This document shows, one piece after another, positions 6,271-15,216 of a stretch of DNA of 64,000 nucleotides (positions within the stretch are counted from its first letter, which is position 1; every line of letters starts with the position of its first letter). The position numbers and the translations under genes are program-made. Origin of the DNA: Actinomadura barringtoniae (GTDB lineage Bacteria > Actinomycetota > Actinomycetes > Streptosporangiales > Streptosporangiaceae); the NCBI RefSeq assembly GCF_017573505.1, contig NZ_JAGEOJ010000023.1, forward strand, positions 124,001 to 188,000. The letters are read 5' to 3'. The notes under the pieces were generated by a model. That model was not told where the DNA came from and did not search any database. It worked only from the letters and a program-made list of their open reading frames with translations.

Positions 6271-8456
6271 TGACCACCCAGACAGTCGAGGCGCCGAGCC
6301 CCTCGTCTCAGCCGCCCGCCTCCAAGGGCGGCGGCAAGATCCAGGGCGGCCTGCTCGACCCGAAGCAGCTGCTGAAGTCGCTGCCGGACGCCTGCAAGAA
6401 GCTCGACCCGCGCACGCTGTGGCGCAACCCGGTCATGCTGATCGTCGAGATCGGCGCGGTCTGGACCACGGTCCTGGCCGCGATCCACCCGTCGGTGTTC
6501 GCCTGGCTGATCACCGTCTGGCTCTGGCTGACGGTCGTCTTCGCCAACCTGGCCGAGGCCGTCGCCGAGGGGCGCGGCAAGGCCCAGGCGGACTCGCTCC
6601 GCAAGGCCAAGACCGACGCGGTGGCCCGCCGCCTCATCGGCTGGCGGCCCGGCGCGACCGGCGCCACCGGCCTGAACGAGGAGGAGGTCGGCGCGCCCGA
6701 GCTGAAGCAGGGCGACCACGTGGTCGTCGAGGCCGGGCAGATCATCCCCGGTGACGGCGACGTCGTCGAGGGCATCGCCAGCGTGGACGAGTCGGCGATC
6801 ACCGGCGAGTCGGCCCCGGTCATCCGGGAGTCGGGCGGTGACCGTTCGGCCGTCACCGGCGGCACCAAGGTGCTGTCGGACCGGATCGTCGTGCAGATCA
6901 CGCAGAAGCCGGGCGAGTCGTTCATCGACCGGATGATCGCGCTCGTCGAGGGCTCCAGCCGGCAGAAGACGCCGAACGAGATCGCCCTCAACATCCTGCT
7001 GGCCGCGCTCACGATCATCTTCCTGCTGGCCGTGGCGACGCTGCAGCCGCTGGCGATCTACTCCAAGGGCAACAACCCCGGCGTGGCGAACACGCTGTCG
7101 CTCGACACGCACGGCGTCACCGGCATCGTGCTGGTCTCGCTGCTGGTCTGCCTCATCCCGACGACGATCGGCGCGCTGCTGAGCGCGATCGGCATCGCGG
7201 GCATGGACCGGCTCGTTCAGCGGAACGTGCTGGCGATGAGCGGGCGCGCGGTCGAGGCCGCGGGCGACGTCAACACCCTGCTGCTGGACAAGACCGGCAC
7301 GATCACGCTGGGCAACCGGCAGGCGGCCGAGTTCCTCCCGGTGGACGGCGTCTCCGAGCAGGACCTGGCCGACGCGGCGCAGCTGTCCAGCCTCGCCGAC
7401 GAGACCCCCGAGGGCCGGTCGGTCGTGGTGTTCGCCAAGCAGCGCTACGGCCTGCGCGAACGCACGCCGGGCGAGCTCACGCACGCCACGTGGGTGCCGT
7501 TCACCGCGCAGACCCGGATGTCGGGCGTCGACCTCGACGAGCTCGGCGACGGCAAGCCGGACCGCTGGCTGCGCAAGGGCGCGGCGGGCGCGGTGGCCGA
7601 CTGGGTACGCGAGCAGGGCGGCACCGTCCCGGCCTCGCTGAGCCAGATCGTCGACGGCGTCTCGGCCTCAGGCGGCACGCCGCTGGTGGTCGGCGAGAAG
7701 CAGAACGGCGACGTGCGCGTCCTCGGCGTCATCCACCTCAAGGACGTGGTGAAGGAGGGGATGCGGGAGCGGTTCGATGAGATGCGGCGGATGGGGATCC
7801 GGACGGTGATGATCACCGGTGACAACCCGTTGACCGCCAAGGCGATCGCCGATGAGGCCGGGGTCGATGACTTCCTGGCCGAGGCCAAGCCGGAGGACAA
7901 GCTTGCTCTGATCAAGAAGGAGCAGGAGGGCGGCCGGCTGGTCGCCATGACCGGTGACGGCACCAACGACGCGCCCGCCCTCGCCCAAGCCGACGTGGGT
8001 GTGGCGATGAACACCGGGACCTCGGCCGCCAAAGAGGCCGGGAACATGGTCGACCTGGACTCCGACCCCACCAAGCTCATCGAGATCGTGGAGATCGGCA
8101 AGCAGCTCCTCATCACCCGGGGCGCCCTCACGACCTTCTCGATCGCCAACGACATCGCCAAGTACTTCGCGATCATTCCCGCGATGTTCGTGGCGCTGTT
8201 CCCGGGCCTGGACGCGCTCAACATCATGCGTCTGCACAGCCCGCAGTCGGCGATCCTCTCGGCGGTCATCTTCAACGCGCTGGTCATCATCGCGCTGATC
8301 CCGCTCGCCCTGCGGGGCGTCAAGTACCGGCCGAGCAGCGCGTCCAAGCTGCTCAGCCGCAACCTCTACGTCTATGGCATCGGCGGGATCGTGGCGCCGT
8401 TCATCGGCATCAAGATCATCGACCTCGTCGTCCAGTTCCTTCCGGGGATGTCCTGA
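6270..8456 (+). CDS. kdpB: K+-transporting ATPase subunit KdpB (P-type ATPase)
   Basis: A 728-residue P-type ATPase that hydrolyses ATP to power K+ uptake. Visible motifs: ITGESAPV in the actuator domain, the phosphorylation site DKTGT with D340, the KGA nucleotide-binding motif, and GDGTNDAPAL in the hinge. ATG 6270 overlaps the kdpA stop (TGATG). The N-terminal 25 residues are a Ser/Pro/Gly-rich tail before the conserved LLDPKQLLKSLPDA region. Length and order (A-B-C) are standard. Confidence 0.97.
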   Translation: MTTQTVEAPSPSSQPPASKGGGKIQGGLLDPKQLLKSLPDACKKLDPRTLWRNPVMLIVEIGAVWTTVLAAIHPSVFAWLITVWLWLTVVFANLAEAVAEGRGKAQADSLRKAKTDAVARRLIGWRPGATGATGLNEEEVGAPELKQGDHVVVEAGQIIPGDGDVVEGIASVDESAITGESAPVIRESGGDRSAVTGGTKVLSDRIVVQITQKPGESFIDRMIALVEGSSRQKTPNEIALNILLAALTIIFLLAVATLQPLAIYSKGNNPGVANTLSLDTHGVTGIVLVSLLVCLIPTTIGALLSAIGIAGMDRLVQRNVLAMSGRAVEAAGDVNTLLLDKTGTITLGNRQAAEFLPVDGVSEQDLADAAQLSSLADETPEGRSVVVFAKQRYGLRERTPGELTHATWVPFTAQTRMSGVDLDELGDGKPDRWLRKGAAGAVADWVREQGGTVPASLSQIVDGVSASGGTPLVVGEKQNGDVRVLGVIHLKDVVKEGMRERFDEMRRMGIRTVMITGDNPLTAKAIADEAGVDDFLAEAKPEDKLALIKKEQEGGRLVAMTGDGTNDAPALAQADVGVAMNTGTSAAKEAGNMVDLDSDPTKLIEIVEIGKQLLITRGALTTFSIANDIAKYFAIIPAMFVALFPGLDALNIMRLHSPQSAILSAVIFNALVIIALIPLALRGVKYRPSSASKLLSRNLYVYGIGGIVAPFIGIKIIDLVVQFLPGMS

Positions 8457-8457
8457 T

Positions 8458-9411
8458 ATGCGTCTACCAAGCTGGATCCGCCAGCACCTGGCGGCGGTCC
8501 GTGCGCTCGCCGTGCTGACCGTGATCACCGGCATCATCTATCCGCTGGCCGTCTTCGGGGTCGCCCAGATCCCGGGGCTGAAGGACAAGGCCGACGGGTC
8601 GATGCTCAAGGTGAACGGCAAGACCGTGGGCAGCGAGCTCATCGGCCAGTCGTTCACCGACAAGGACGGCAACGCGCTCAAGCAGTACTTCCAGAGCCGC
8701 CCGTCCTCCACCATCGAGGGTCCCGTCCAGAAGGACGTGAACCCCGACAGCACCGCCTACAACCCGACCGGCACCTCGGCCGGCAACCTCGGGCCCGAGG
8801 ACACCGTCGACACCCTGCCCGACCCCAAGCTCGTCGCGGCGGGCGAGGAGGACGAGAACGCCAAGACCAGCCTGCTCACCACGGTCTGCACCAACAGCAA
8901 GACCATCGGCGAGCTGGAGGGCGTGGACGGCTCCCGGCCGTTCTGCACCCCCGGTGGCGTGGGCGCGGTGCTGTCCCTGTTCGGCCCGCGCGACTCCCAG
9001 GGCAAGGTGTCCAAGCCGACCCGGGTCGTCAGCCTGAACGAGGAGCAGGGCGTCGTGAAGACCCCGTTCGTCTCCGAGTACAAGGGCGTGAAGGTCGAGC
9101 TGGCCAAGTTCGGTGAGGACTACGCCGCGGGCCAGGTCGTACCGATCAAGGGCGACGCGCCGACCAAGCCGGCCGTACCGGCCGACGCGGTCACCGCCAG
9201 CGGCAGCGGCCTCGACCCGCACATCTCGACGGCCTACGCCGACATCCAGATCAAGCGGATCGCGGCGGCCCGGCACATCTCGCCCGCGCAGGTCGAGAAG
9301 CTCGTCAAGGCCGCCACCAGCGGCCGTGACCTGGGCTTCATGGGCGAGCCGCGCGTGAACGTGGTGAAGCTCAACGCCCAACTGGACGCCAGGTACCCGT
9401 TCCAGAGCTGA
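8458..9411 (+). CDS. kdpC: K+-transporting ATPase subunit KdpC, enlarged form
   Basis: A 317-residue KdpC, against roughly 190-230 residues in most bacteria. The N-terminal helix (residues 15-38), the GSELIGQSF segment, QSRPSS near 80 and the C-terminal ASGSGLDPHIS region are all typical. Between about residues 115 and 235 there is an extra soluble segment containing two cysteines (C144, C163) and a strand-rich stretch (PTRVVSLNEEQGVVKTPF). KdpC is anchored outside the membrane face, so the insert should be extracytoplasmic. The gene starts two bases after the kdpB stop. Confidence 0.93.
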   Translation: MRLPSWIRQHLAAVRALAVLTVITGIIYPLAVFGVAQIPGLKDKADGSMLKVNGKTVGSELIGQSFTDKDGNALKQYFQSRPSSTIEGPVQKDVNPDSTAYNPTGTSAGNLGPEDTVDTLPDPKLVAAGEEDENAKTSLLTTVCTNSKTIGELEGVDGSRPFCTPGGVGAVLSLFGPRDSQGKVSKPTRVVSLNEEQGVVKTPFVSEYKGVKVELAKFGEDYAAGQVVPIKGDAPTKPAVPADAVTASGSGLDPHISTAYADIQIKRIAAARHISPAQVEKLVKAATSGRDLGFMGEPRVNVVKLNAQLDARYPFQS

Positions 9412-9427
9412 GCCTTCCACCAGGGGT

Positions 9428-9495
9428 GGGCGGGCCGCTCCCGTCCCTGCGGCACGGCCGGCACCCGCCGTCCGTGCCGCGGGGACGGCCCGCCC
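9428..9495 (+). terminator. Long imperfect hairpin between kdpC and kdpD
   Basis: GGGCGGGCC (9428-9436) pairs with 9487-9495, GTCCC (9443-9447) with 9482-9486, and GCGGCACGG (9449-9457) with 9472-9480. This is a nearly continuous 23-bp stem. There is no T-tract, so it could act as a partial terminator or mRNA-stabilising hairpin separating structural genes from the kdpDE regulators. Confidence 0.55.
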
Positions 9496-9537
9496 TGCTC
9501 GGTCGGACGACCCGGCGAATCGAGATGAGGAGGTGTG

Positions 9538-12264
9538 ATGCCCCGAGGGCGGTTGCGGATCTATCTGGGCGCCGCACCCGGCGTCGGCAAGACCTTCGCC
9601 ATGCTCTCCGAAGGAGCACGGCGGGGGGTACGCGGCACCGACGTGGTCGTCGGCTTCGTGGAGACCCACAACAGGCCGAAGACGGCGGCGCTGGTCGAGG
9701 ACCTCGAGGTCGTTCCGCGCAAGCTGATGGACTACCGCGGCGCGACGTTCAGCGAGCTGGACGTCGACGCGGTGATCGCGCGGGCCCCGGAGGTCGCGCT
9801 CGTCGACGAGCTCGCGCACACCAACGTGCCCGGCAGCCGCAACGACAAGCGGTGGCAGGACATCGAGGAGATCCTCGAGGCCGGGATCGACGTGATCTCG
9901 ACCGTGAACGTCCAGCACCTCGACTCGGTCAACGACGTGGTCGAGCAGATCACCGGCGTGCCGCAGCGCGAGACCGTGCCCGACGAGGTGGTGCGCCGCG
10001 CCGATCAGGTCGAGCTGATCGACATGACGCCGGAGGCGCTGCGGCGCCGGATGGCGCACGGCAACATCTACGCCCCCGAGAAGGTGGACGCCGCCCTCGG
10101 CAACTACTTCCGGGTCGGCAACCTCACCGCGCTGCGCGAACTGGCGCTGCTGTGGCTGGCGGACAAGGTCGACGACCAGCTGGACCGTTACCGGGCCGAC
10201 CACGACATCCGGCGGACGTGGGAGGCCCGGGAACGCGTGGTGGTCGCGCTCACCGGCGGGCCCGAGGGCGACACCCTGGTCCGCCGGGCCGCCCGCATCG
10301 CCGACCGGAGCAAGGGCGCCGACCTGCTGGCCGTGCACGTCACGCGCAGCGACGGCCTCACCGACTCCGACCCGGCGAACCTCACCCGGCAGCGGGCCCT
10401 GGTCGAGAGCCTGGGCGGCAGCTACCACCAGGTCGCCGGAACGAACGTGCCGGACGCCGTCCTGGACTTCGCGCGCGGGGTGAACGCGACGCAGCTCGTA
10501 CTGGGCGCGTCCCGGCGCGGCCGCGTCGCGCAGCTCTTCTCGCGCGGCGTCGGCGTCACGACAACGGCCCGTTCCGGCCCCATCGACGTGCACCTGGTCA
10601 CCCACGAGGAGGTCAACCAGGGCCGCCGGTGGAAGGCGCTGCGCGCGGCGTGGGGAGTCCCCGCCAAGCGACGCAAGGCGGGCTTCGTCCTCGCCGTCGT
10701 CCTGCTGCCGCTGCTCACGATCGTGCTGAGCCACCTGCGCGGGCAGGTGACGCTGGCCAGCGACATCCTCATCTTCCAGGCCGCCGTGATCGGCGTCGCG
10801 CTGCTCGGCGGTCTCTTCCCCGCGCTGTTCGCCGCGATCGCCGGGTCGCTGCTGCTCAACTACTACTTCACCCCGCCGATCTACAGGTTCACCGTGCACG
10901 ACCCGGAGGCGCTCTTCCAGCTGGTGGTGTACGTGGTGGTCGGCGTGACGGTCAGCACGATCGTCGACATGACCGCGCGCAAGAGCAGACAGGTCTCCCA
11001 GGCGCAGACCGACTCGCAGATCCTGTCCACGCTGGCCGGCGACATCCTGCGCGGCGACGCCGACGGCGGCCGCGACTACAGCGCCCTCGCCGCGATCCTG
11101 GAACGCCTCCGCGAGACGTACGCCCTCGAATGCGTCACGCTCCTGGAACGCGACCCGGACGAACCGGCCACCCCGGTCACCAACCGCGACCCCGACAGCT
11201 GGATCATCGTCGCGACCGCGGGCGGCACGCCCTGCACGAGCCCCGACGACGGCGAGTCCGACATCCTCGTCGACGACACCCTCGCCCTGGTCCTGCGCGG
11301 CCGTGCCCTGCCCGCGTCCGACCGCAAGGTCCTGGAGGCGTTCGCCGCCCAGGCCGCCGTGGCGCTTCGCCACCAGCGGCTGGCCGAGGAGGCCGAGCAG
11401 GTCCGCCCGCTGGCCGCCGCCGACAAGATGCGCACCGCCCTGCTGAACGCGGTGAGCCACGACCTCCGTACGCCGCTGGCCTCCGCCAAGGCCGCCGTCG
11501 ACAGCCTCCGCAGCCCCGACGTCAGCTGGAGCGAGGAGGACCAGGACGAGCTGGTCTCCACCGCCGCCGAGTCCCTGGACCGCCTCGACCGCCTGGTCGC
11601 CAACCTCCTGGACATGAGCCGCCTGCAGGCGGGCTCGCTCGGCATCACCGCGCAACCGGTCGCGGCCGAGGACATCGTGCCCCGCGCGCTCGCCGACCTG
11701 GAACCTCTCGAGTCCGCCGACGTCGAGACCGCCATCCCCGAGGGACTCCCCGAGATGGTGGCCGACCCCGCGCTGCTGGAACGGGTGCTGGTCAACCTCA
11801 TCGCCAACGCCGTCCGCTACAACCCGCCGGAAGGGCCCGTGCTCGTCACCGCCAGCTCCCACGCCGACCGCCTCGAACTGCGCGTCATCGACCGCGGCCC
11901 CGGCATTCCGCACGAGGACCGCGACCGGGTCTTCGAACCGTTCCAGCGGCTCGGCGACCGCGACAACGACACCGGCGTGGGCCTCGGCCTCGCCCTCTCC
12001 CGCGGCCTCACCGAGGCCATGGGCGGCTCGATCAGCATCGAGGAGACCCCGGGCGGCGGCCTGACCATGGTCGTCGACCTGCCCACCCACCGCCGCGAAC
12101 AGGCCGAGCCCGCCAAGCGCGCCGAGCCCGCCGACCCGGCCGCCTCCGACCCGGCCGCCTCCGACTCGGCCGAGCTCGCCGAGCCGAATCTCGCCGATCC
12201 GGTGATGCTCGACCGCGTCGCCGCGTGGCGGGACCGGATCGGCCACGACCACGATCGGGGATAG
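9538..12264 (+). CDS. kdpD: Sensor histidine kinase KdpD
   Basis: A 908-residue K+/turgor-responsive sensor kinase. In order: N-terminal KdpD domain with Walker A GAAPGVGKT near residue 11; a USP-like domain around 230-350; four membrane helices of the DUF4118 type around 380-475, including NYYFTPP; a GAF-like region; HisKA with phospho-acceptor H641 in SHDLRTPL; and HATPase with GVGLGLALSRG. The C-terminus carries an Ala/Glu/Pro-rich tail of about 45 residues. GAGGAGG lies just upstream; ATG 9538 is better spaced than GTG 9535. It is followed six bases later by kdpE. Confidence 0.95.
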   Translation: MPRGRLRIYLGAAPGVGKTFAMLSEGARRGVRGTDVVVGFVETHNRPKTAALVEDLEVVPRKLMDYRGATFSELDVDAVIARAPEVALVDELAHTNVPGSRNDKRWQDIEEILEAGIDVISTVNVQHLDSVNDVVEQITGVPQRETVPDEVVRRADQVELIDMTPEALRRRMAHGNIYAPEKVDAALGNYFRVGNLTALRELALLWLADKVDDQLDRYRADHDIRRTWEARERVVVALTGGPEGDTLVRRAARIADRSKGADLLAVHVTRSDGLTDSDPANLTRQRALVESLGGSYHQVAGTNVPDAVLDFARGVNATQLVLGASRRGRVAQLFSRGVGVTTTARSGPIDVHLVTHEEVNQGRRWKALRAAWGVPAKRRKAGFVLAVVLLPLLTIVLSHLRGQVTLASDILIFQAAVIGVALLGGLFPALFAAIAGSLLLNYYFTPPIYRFTVHDPEALFQLVVYVVVGVTVSTIVDMTARKSRQVSQAQTDSQILSTLAGDILRGDADGGRDYSALAAILERLRETYALECVTLLERDPDEPATPVTNRDPDSWIIVATAGGTPCTSPDDGESDILVDDTLALVLRGRALPASDRKVLEAFAAQAAVALRHQRLAEEAEQVRPLAAADKMRTALLNAVSHDLRTPLASAKAAVDSLRSPDVSWSEEDQDELVSTAAESLDRLDRLVANLLDMSRLQAGSLGITAQPVAAEDIVPRALADLEPLESADVETAIPEGLPEMVADPALLERVLVNLIANAVRYNPPEGPVLVTASSHADRLELRVIDRGPGIPHEDRDRVFEPFQRLGDRDNDTGVGLGLALSRGLTEAMGGSISIEETPGGGLTMVVDLPTHRREQAEPAKRAEPADPAASDPAASDSAELAEPNLADPVMLDRVAAWRDRIGHDHDRG

Positions 12265-12270
12265 CAGTTC

Positions 12271-12948
12271 ATGACACGAGTGCTGGTGGTCGACGACTCG
12301 CCGCAGATCCTGGCGACCCTCCGCCTGAACCTCCGGGCCCGCGAGTACGACGTACGGGTCGCTCCCGACGGCGGGCAGGCCCTCACCAGGGCCGCCGACT
12401 GGCATCCCGACCTGGTCATCCTCGACCTCGGGCTGCCCGACCTGGACGGCGTCGACGTCATCCGCGGGCTGCGCGGCTGGAGCGAGGTCCCGATCATCGT
12501 GCTGTCCGGCCGGGCGGGCAGCAAGGACAAGGTGGACGCCCTGGACGCGGGCGCCGACGACTACGTGACCAAGCCGTTCGGCGTGGACGAGCTGCTCGCC
12601 CGGATCAGGGCGATCACCCGCCGCGCCCCGGTGGACGAGGTGTCGCCGACCGTGCAGGTCGGCTCGTTCGTGGTCGACCTCGCGCGCAAGGCCGTCACCG
12701 CCGAGAACGGCAAGGGCGTGCACCTCACCCCGACCGAGTGGGGCATCGTCGAGCTGCTGCTGCGCAACCCCGGCAAGCTGATCTCCCAGCGCCAGCTGCT
12801 CGCCGAGGTCTGGGGCCCGAACCACCTCAAGGAGACCCACTACCTGCGGGTCTACCTCGCCTCCCTGCGCCGCAAGCTGGAGGTCGACCATTCGCGCCCC
12901 CGCCACTTCATCACCGAACCCGGCATGGGCTACCGCTTCGAGCCATGA
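12271..12948 (+). CDS. kdpE: Response regulator KdpE
   Basis: A 225-residue OmpR/PhoB-type response regulator. The receiver domain has D52 as phospho-acceptor in LDLGLPD and the TKPFG lysine motif. The C-terminal winged helix has LTPTEWGIVELLL and the ending EPGMGYRFEP. It is the cognate partner of the upstream KdpD and the likely activator of kdpFABC. The stop overlaps the ATG of the following KimA-like permease gene (ATGA), tying a second K+ transporter to the same transcript. Confidence 0.95.
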   Translation: MTRVLVVDDSPQILATLRLNLRAREYDVRVAPDGGQALTRAADWHPDLVILDLGLPDLDGVDVIRGLRGWSEVPIIVLSGRAGSKDKVDALDAGADDYVTKPFGVDELLARIRAITRRAPVDEVSPTVQVGSFVVDLARKAVTAENGKGVHLTPTEWGIVELLLRNPGKLISQRQLLAEVWGPNHLKETHYLRVYLASLRRKLEVDHSRPRHFITEPGMGYRFEP

Positions 12949-14819
12949 GAGAACCGATGACCTCCCTCCGCACCGCCGCCCCCGAGGAACCTCCTGATCA
13001 GGCCGAACGTCATCGACTGACCGTCATCGGAGGCCTCGCCGCGCTCTCGCTCGACGCCATGGCGTCCGTCGCGTACGGGCCCGAGGCGATCGTGATCGTC
13101 CTGGCGGTCGCCGGGGGAGCGGGCATGGGCTGCACCCTTCCGGTCACCCTCACCATCGCGGGTCTGCTGGCCGTCCTGGTCTTCTCCTACCGGCACGTCA
13201 TCGCCGCGTTCCCGGAGGGCGGGGGCGCGTACGGAGTCTCCAAGAAGTATCTGGGGCGCCGGTCCGCGCTGGTCGCGGCGGCCTCACTGATCGTCGACTA
13301 CGTGCTGAACGTGGCGGTCTCGGTCGCGGCGGGCGTGGCCGCGCTGACCTCGGCGTTCCCCGGGCTGCTGCCCTGCACCGTCTGGATCTGCCTCGCCGTC
13401 CTCGCGCTCATCACCGCGATCAACTATCGGGGCATCGCGCACAGCGCGCGGCTGTTCATCGCCCCGACCGTCATCTACGTCGGCGCGATCGTCCTGGTCA
13501 TCGTCGTCGGCCTGCTGCGCGACTCGGCCGTGACCGTCGAGCAGGCCCACCACCAGGCGCAGACCCTGCAGTCCGTCGGGGTGTTGCTGCTGCTCAAGGC
13601 GTTCGCGAACGGTTGCGCGGCGCTGACCGGCGTCGAGGCCATCGCCAACGCCGTCCCCTCGTTCAAGAGGCCGCGCGTGAAGCGGGCCCAGCACGCCGAG
13701 CTCGCGCTCGGCGGCCTGCTGGCACTGATGCTGGTCGGCATCGCGCTGCTGATCGAGAAGTTCGAGATCAGGCCGGTCGAGGGCGTGACCGTGCTCTCCC
13801 AGGTCACCGAGGCGGCCGTCGGGCACGGTGCCGGTTTCTACGTGGTGCAGTTCGCCACCGTCATCCTGCTCGCGCTGGCGGCCAACACCTCGTTCGGCGG
13901 CCTGCCCGTTCTCGCGCAGCTGCTGGCCAAGGACAACAACCTGCCGCACCTGTTCGCCCTGCGCGCCGAACGTCAGGTCCACCGCTACGGCATCGGCTTC
14001 CTCGCCGTCACCGCGGGGATCCTGCTCGCCGCCTCGAACGGCGACATGAACACGCTCGTCCCGCTGTTCGCGATCGGCGTCTTCGTCGGCTTCACGCTGT
14101 CGCAGGCGGGCATGGTCCGGCACTGGCTGACCGAACGCACGCCCGGATGGCACGGCAAGCTGGCGCTGAACGCCTTCGGCGCCGTGCTCACCGCGATCGC
14201 CGCCGTCGTCGTCACCGCGACCAAGTTCGCCGACGGCGGCTGGCTGATCCTGGTCGCCCTCCCGCTCATGGTCGTGCTCATGGAATGGGTGCACCGTTCG
14301 TACGCCAGGATCGGCGACCGTCTCCAGCTCGGCCGCACCCCGCCGCCGCCCCGGCCACGCAGGTCGCTGGTCGTGGTCCCGATCGGCGGCGTCAGCCTCC
14401 TCACCCAGCAGGCCCTCGCCGCCGCGCTCAGCCTCGGCGACCGCGTCGTCGCCGTCCGGGTCGTCCACCCCGACGACGAGGAGGAGAACGCGCGCTTCGT
14501 CGCCGAGTGGGAGGCGTGGGCCCCCGACGTCGAGCTCTCCCTCATCAACGATGAGCGCCGCCGTCTCGTGGAGCCGATCGTGGAGTACGTCAATGACGTC
14601 CGCGAACGGCACGTCTTCGTCCTGATCCCCGAGGTCGAACCCGAGCACGTCTGGGAACGCGTCCTGCAGAACCAGCGCGGCGCCGTCCTCTCCCACGCGC
14701 TCCGCCGCGATACCGGCAGCGTCGTCTCGCGGCTCCGCTTCCCGATGGACCCCCACAGAGAGAACATGAAGCAGTGCAGCACTACGTCTTCGGCACCATC
14801 ATCGTCCTCGCCGGTGTGA
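12945..14819 (+). CDS. KimA-like APC-superfamily K+ permease (first of three)
   Basis: A 624-residue permease with about 12 membrane helices, related to Bacillus KimA and the KUP group rather than to typical amino acid transporters. Family motifs: LDAMASVAYGPEAI near the N-terminus, FPEGGGAYGVSKKYLG, ALTGVEAIANAVPSF, and AANTSFGGLP. A cytosolic C-terminal domain follows after about residue 465. ATG 12945 overlaps the kdpE stop; ATG 12957 is an alternative. Coupling to kdpDE supports K+ transport. The last 45 bases overlap the next gene. Substrate is inferred from family and context. Confidence 0.82.
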   Translation: MREPMTSLRTAAPEEPPDQAERHRLTVIGGLAALSLDAMASVAYGPEAIVIVLAVAGGAGMGCTLPVTLTIAGLLAVLVFSYRHVIAAFPEGGGAYGVSKKYLGRRSALVAAASLIVDYVLNVAVSVAAGVAALTSAFPGLLPCTVWICLAVLALITAINYRGIAHSARLFIAPTVIYVGAIVLVIVVGLLRDSAVTVEQAHHQAQTLQSVGVLLLLKAFANGCAALTGVEAIANAVPSFKRPRVKRAQHAELALGGLLALMLVGIALLIEKFEIRPVEGVTVLSQVTEAAVGHGAGFYVVQFATVILLALAANTSFGGLPVLAQLLAKDNNLPHLFALRAERQVHRYGIGFLAVTAGILLAASNGDMNTLVPLFAIGVFVGFTLSQAGMVRHWLTERTPGWHGKLALNAFGAVLTAIAAVVVTATKFADGGWLILVALPLMVVLMEWVHRSYARIGDRLQLGRTPPPPRPRRSLVVVPIGGVSLLTQQALAAALSLGDRVVAVRVVHPDDEEENARFVAEWEAWAPDVELSLINDERRRLVEPIVEYVNDVRERHVFVLIPEVEPEHVWERVLQNQRGAVLSHALRRDTGSVVSRLRFPMDPHRENMKQCSTTSSAPSSSSPV

Positions 14820-15112
14820 TGATCGCCGTCGTGGGCAGGCGCACCGGCCAGGGCAAGCTCGGCCGCAACCGCAAGGCCGGCATCCGGACCGCCACCACCC
14901 TCGCGAGCGACGAGGCCTGGCTGACCGTCCACCGGGCGGCCGAGCCGTGGACGATCGCGGGCGGCCTGGCGATGATCATCTGCGGTCTCGCCGCGCTCGG
15001 CATTCAGCACAACGGCATCGCCGCCGTGGTCGCCGGTCTCGGCGCCCTCCTCGGCGCGGGCCTGTCCATCATCGGCGCCGTCGTCGGCCACTCCGTCCTG
15101 CGCGCCCGATAA
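14774..15112 (+). CDS. SdpI family membrane protein
   Basis: A 112-residue membrane protein with three predicted helices and the SdpI C-terminal pattern: a small N-terminal helix, then a loop GRNRKAGIRTATTLASDEAW and an HRAAEPW motif. Bacillus SdpI is an immunity and signalling protein, but most family members have no known role. GTG 14774 lies inside the 3' end of the preceding permease gene, suggesting translational coupling. Its link with K+ transport is only positional. Confidence 0.72.
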   Translation: MQHYVFGTIIVLAGVMIAVVGRRTGQGKLGRNRKAGIRTATTLASDEAWLTVHRAAEPWTIAGGLAMIICGLAALGIQHNGIAAVVAGLGALLGAGLSIIGAVVGHSVLRAR

Positions 15113-15154
15113 CGAATCATCAGGTGCTTTACGGTCCTGGTACGGTCTCGACAG

Positions 15155-15212
15155 GGTGTGCCGGGAAGTCTGGTCGGCGAGTCTGTTCCTGACCGCCGAA
15201 ACCGGAGGCACC
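15155..15212 (+). ncRNA. Structured 5' leader of the antiporter gene (riboswitch-like), copy 1
   Basis: A 26-nt block (15155-15180, starting GGTGTGCCGGGAAGTC) is identical to 36786-36811. Pairings seen: CCGG/CTGG (15161-15164 with 15170-15173); TCGGCG/CGCCGA (15174-15179 with 15194-15199) extended by GTC/GAC; and GGTGTGCC (15155-15162) with GGCACC (15207-15212), which would occlude the GGAGG of the antiporter gene. Such a switchable leader before a Na+/H+ antiporter fits cation-sensing riboswitches (nhaA-type Li+/Na+ classes). The class is not confirmed. Confidence 0.55.
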
Positions 15213-15216
15213 TGAC

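Noticed and set aside
8464..12906. A 1480-codon open frame on the minus strand opposite kdpC, kdpD and kdpE
   Set aside because: It mirrors well-supported kdp genes; high G+C content keeps the antisense frame open. No domains, biased composition.
9426..12944. Plus-strand frame continuous with the permease at 12945
   Set aside because: It overlaps kdpD and kdpE in another frame and is Arg/Pro-rich; only the part from 12945 is a real gene.
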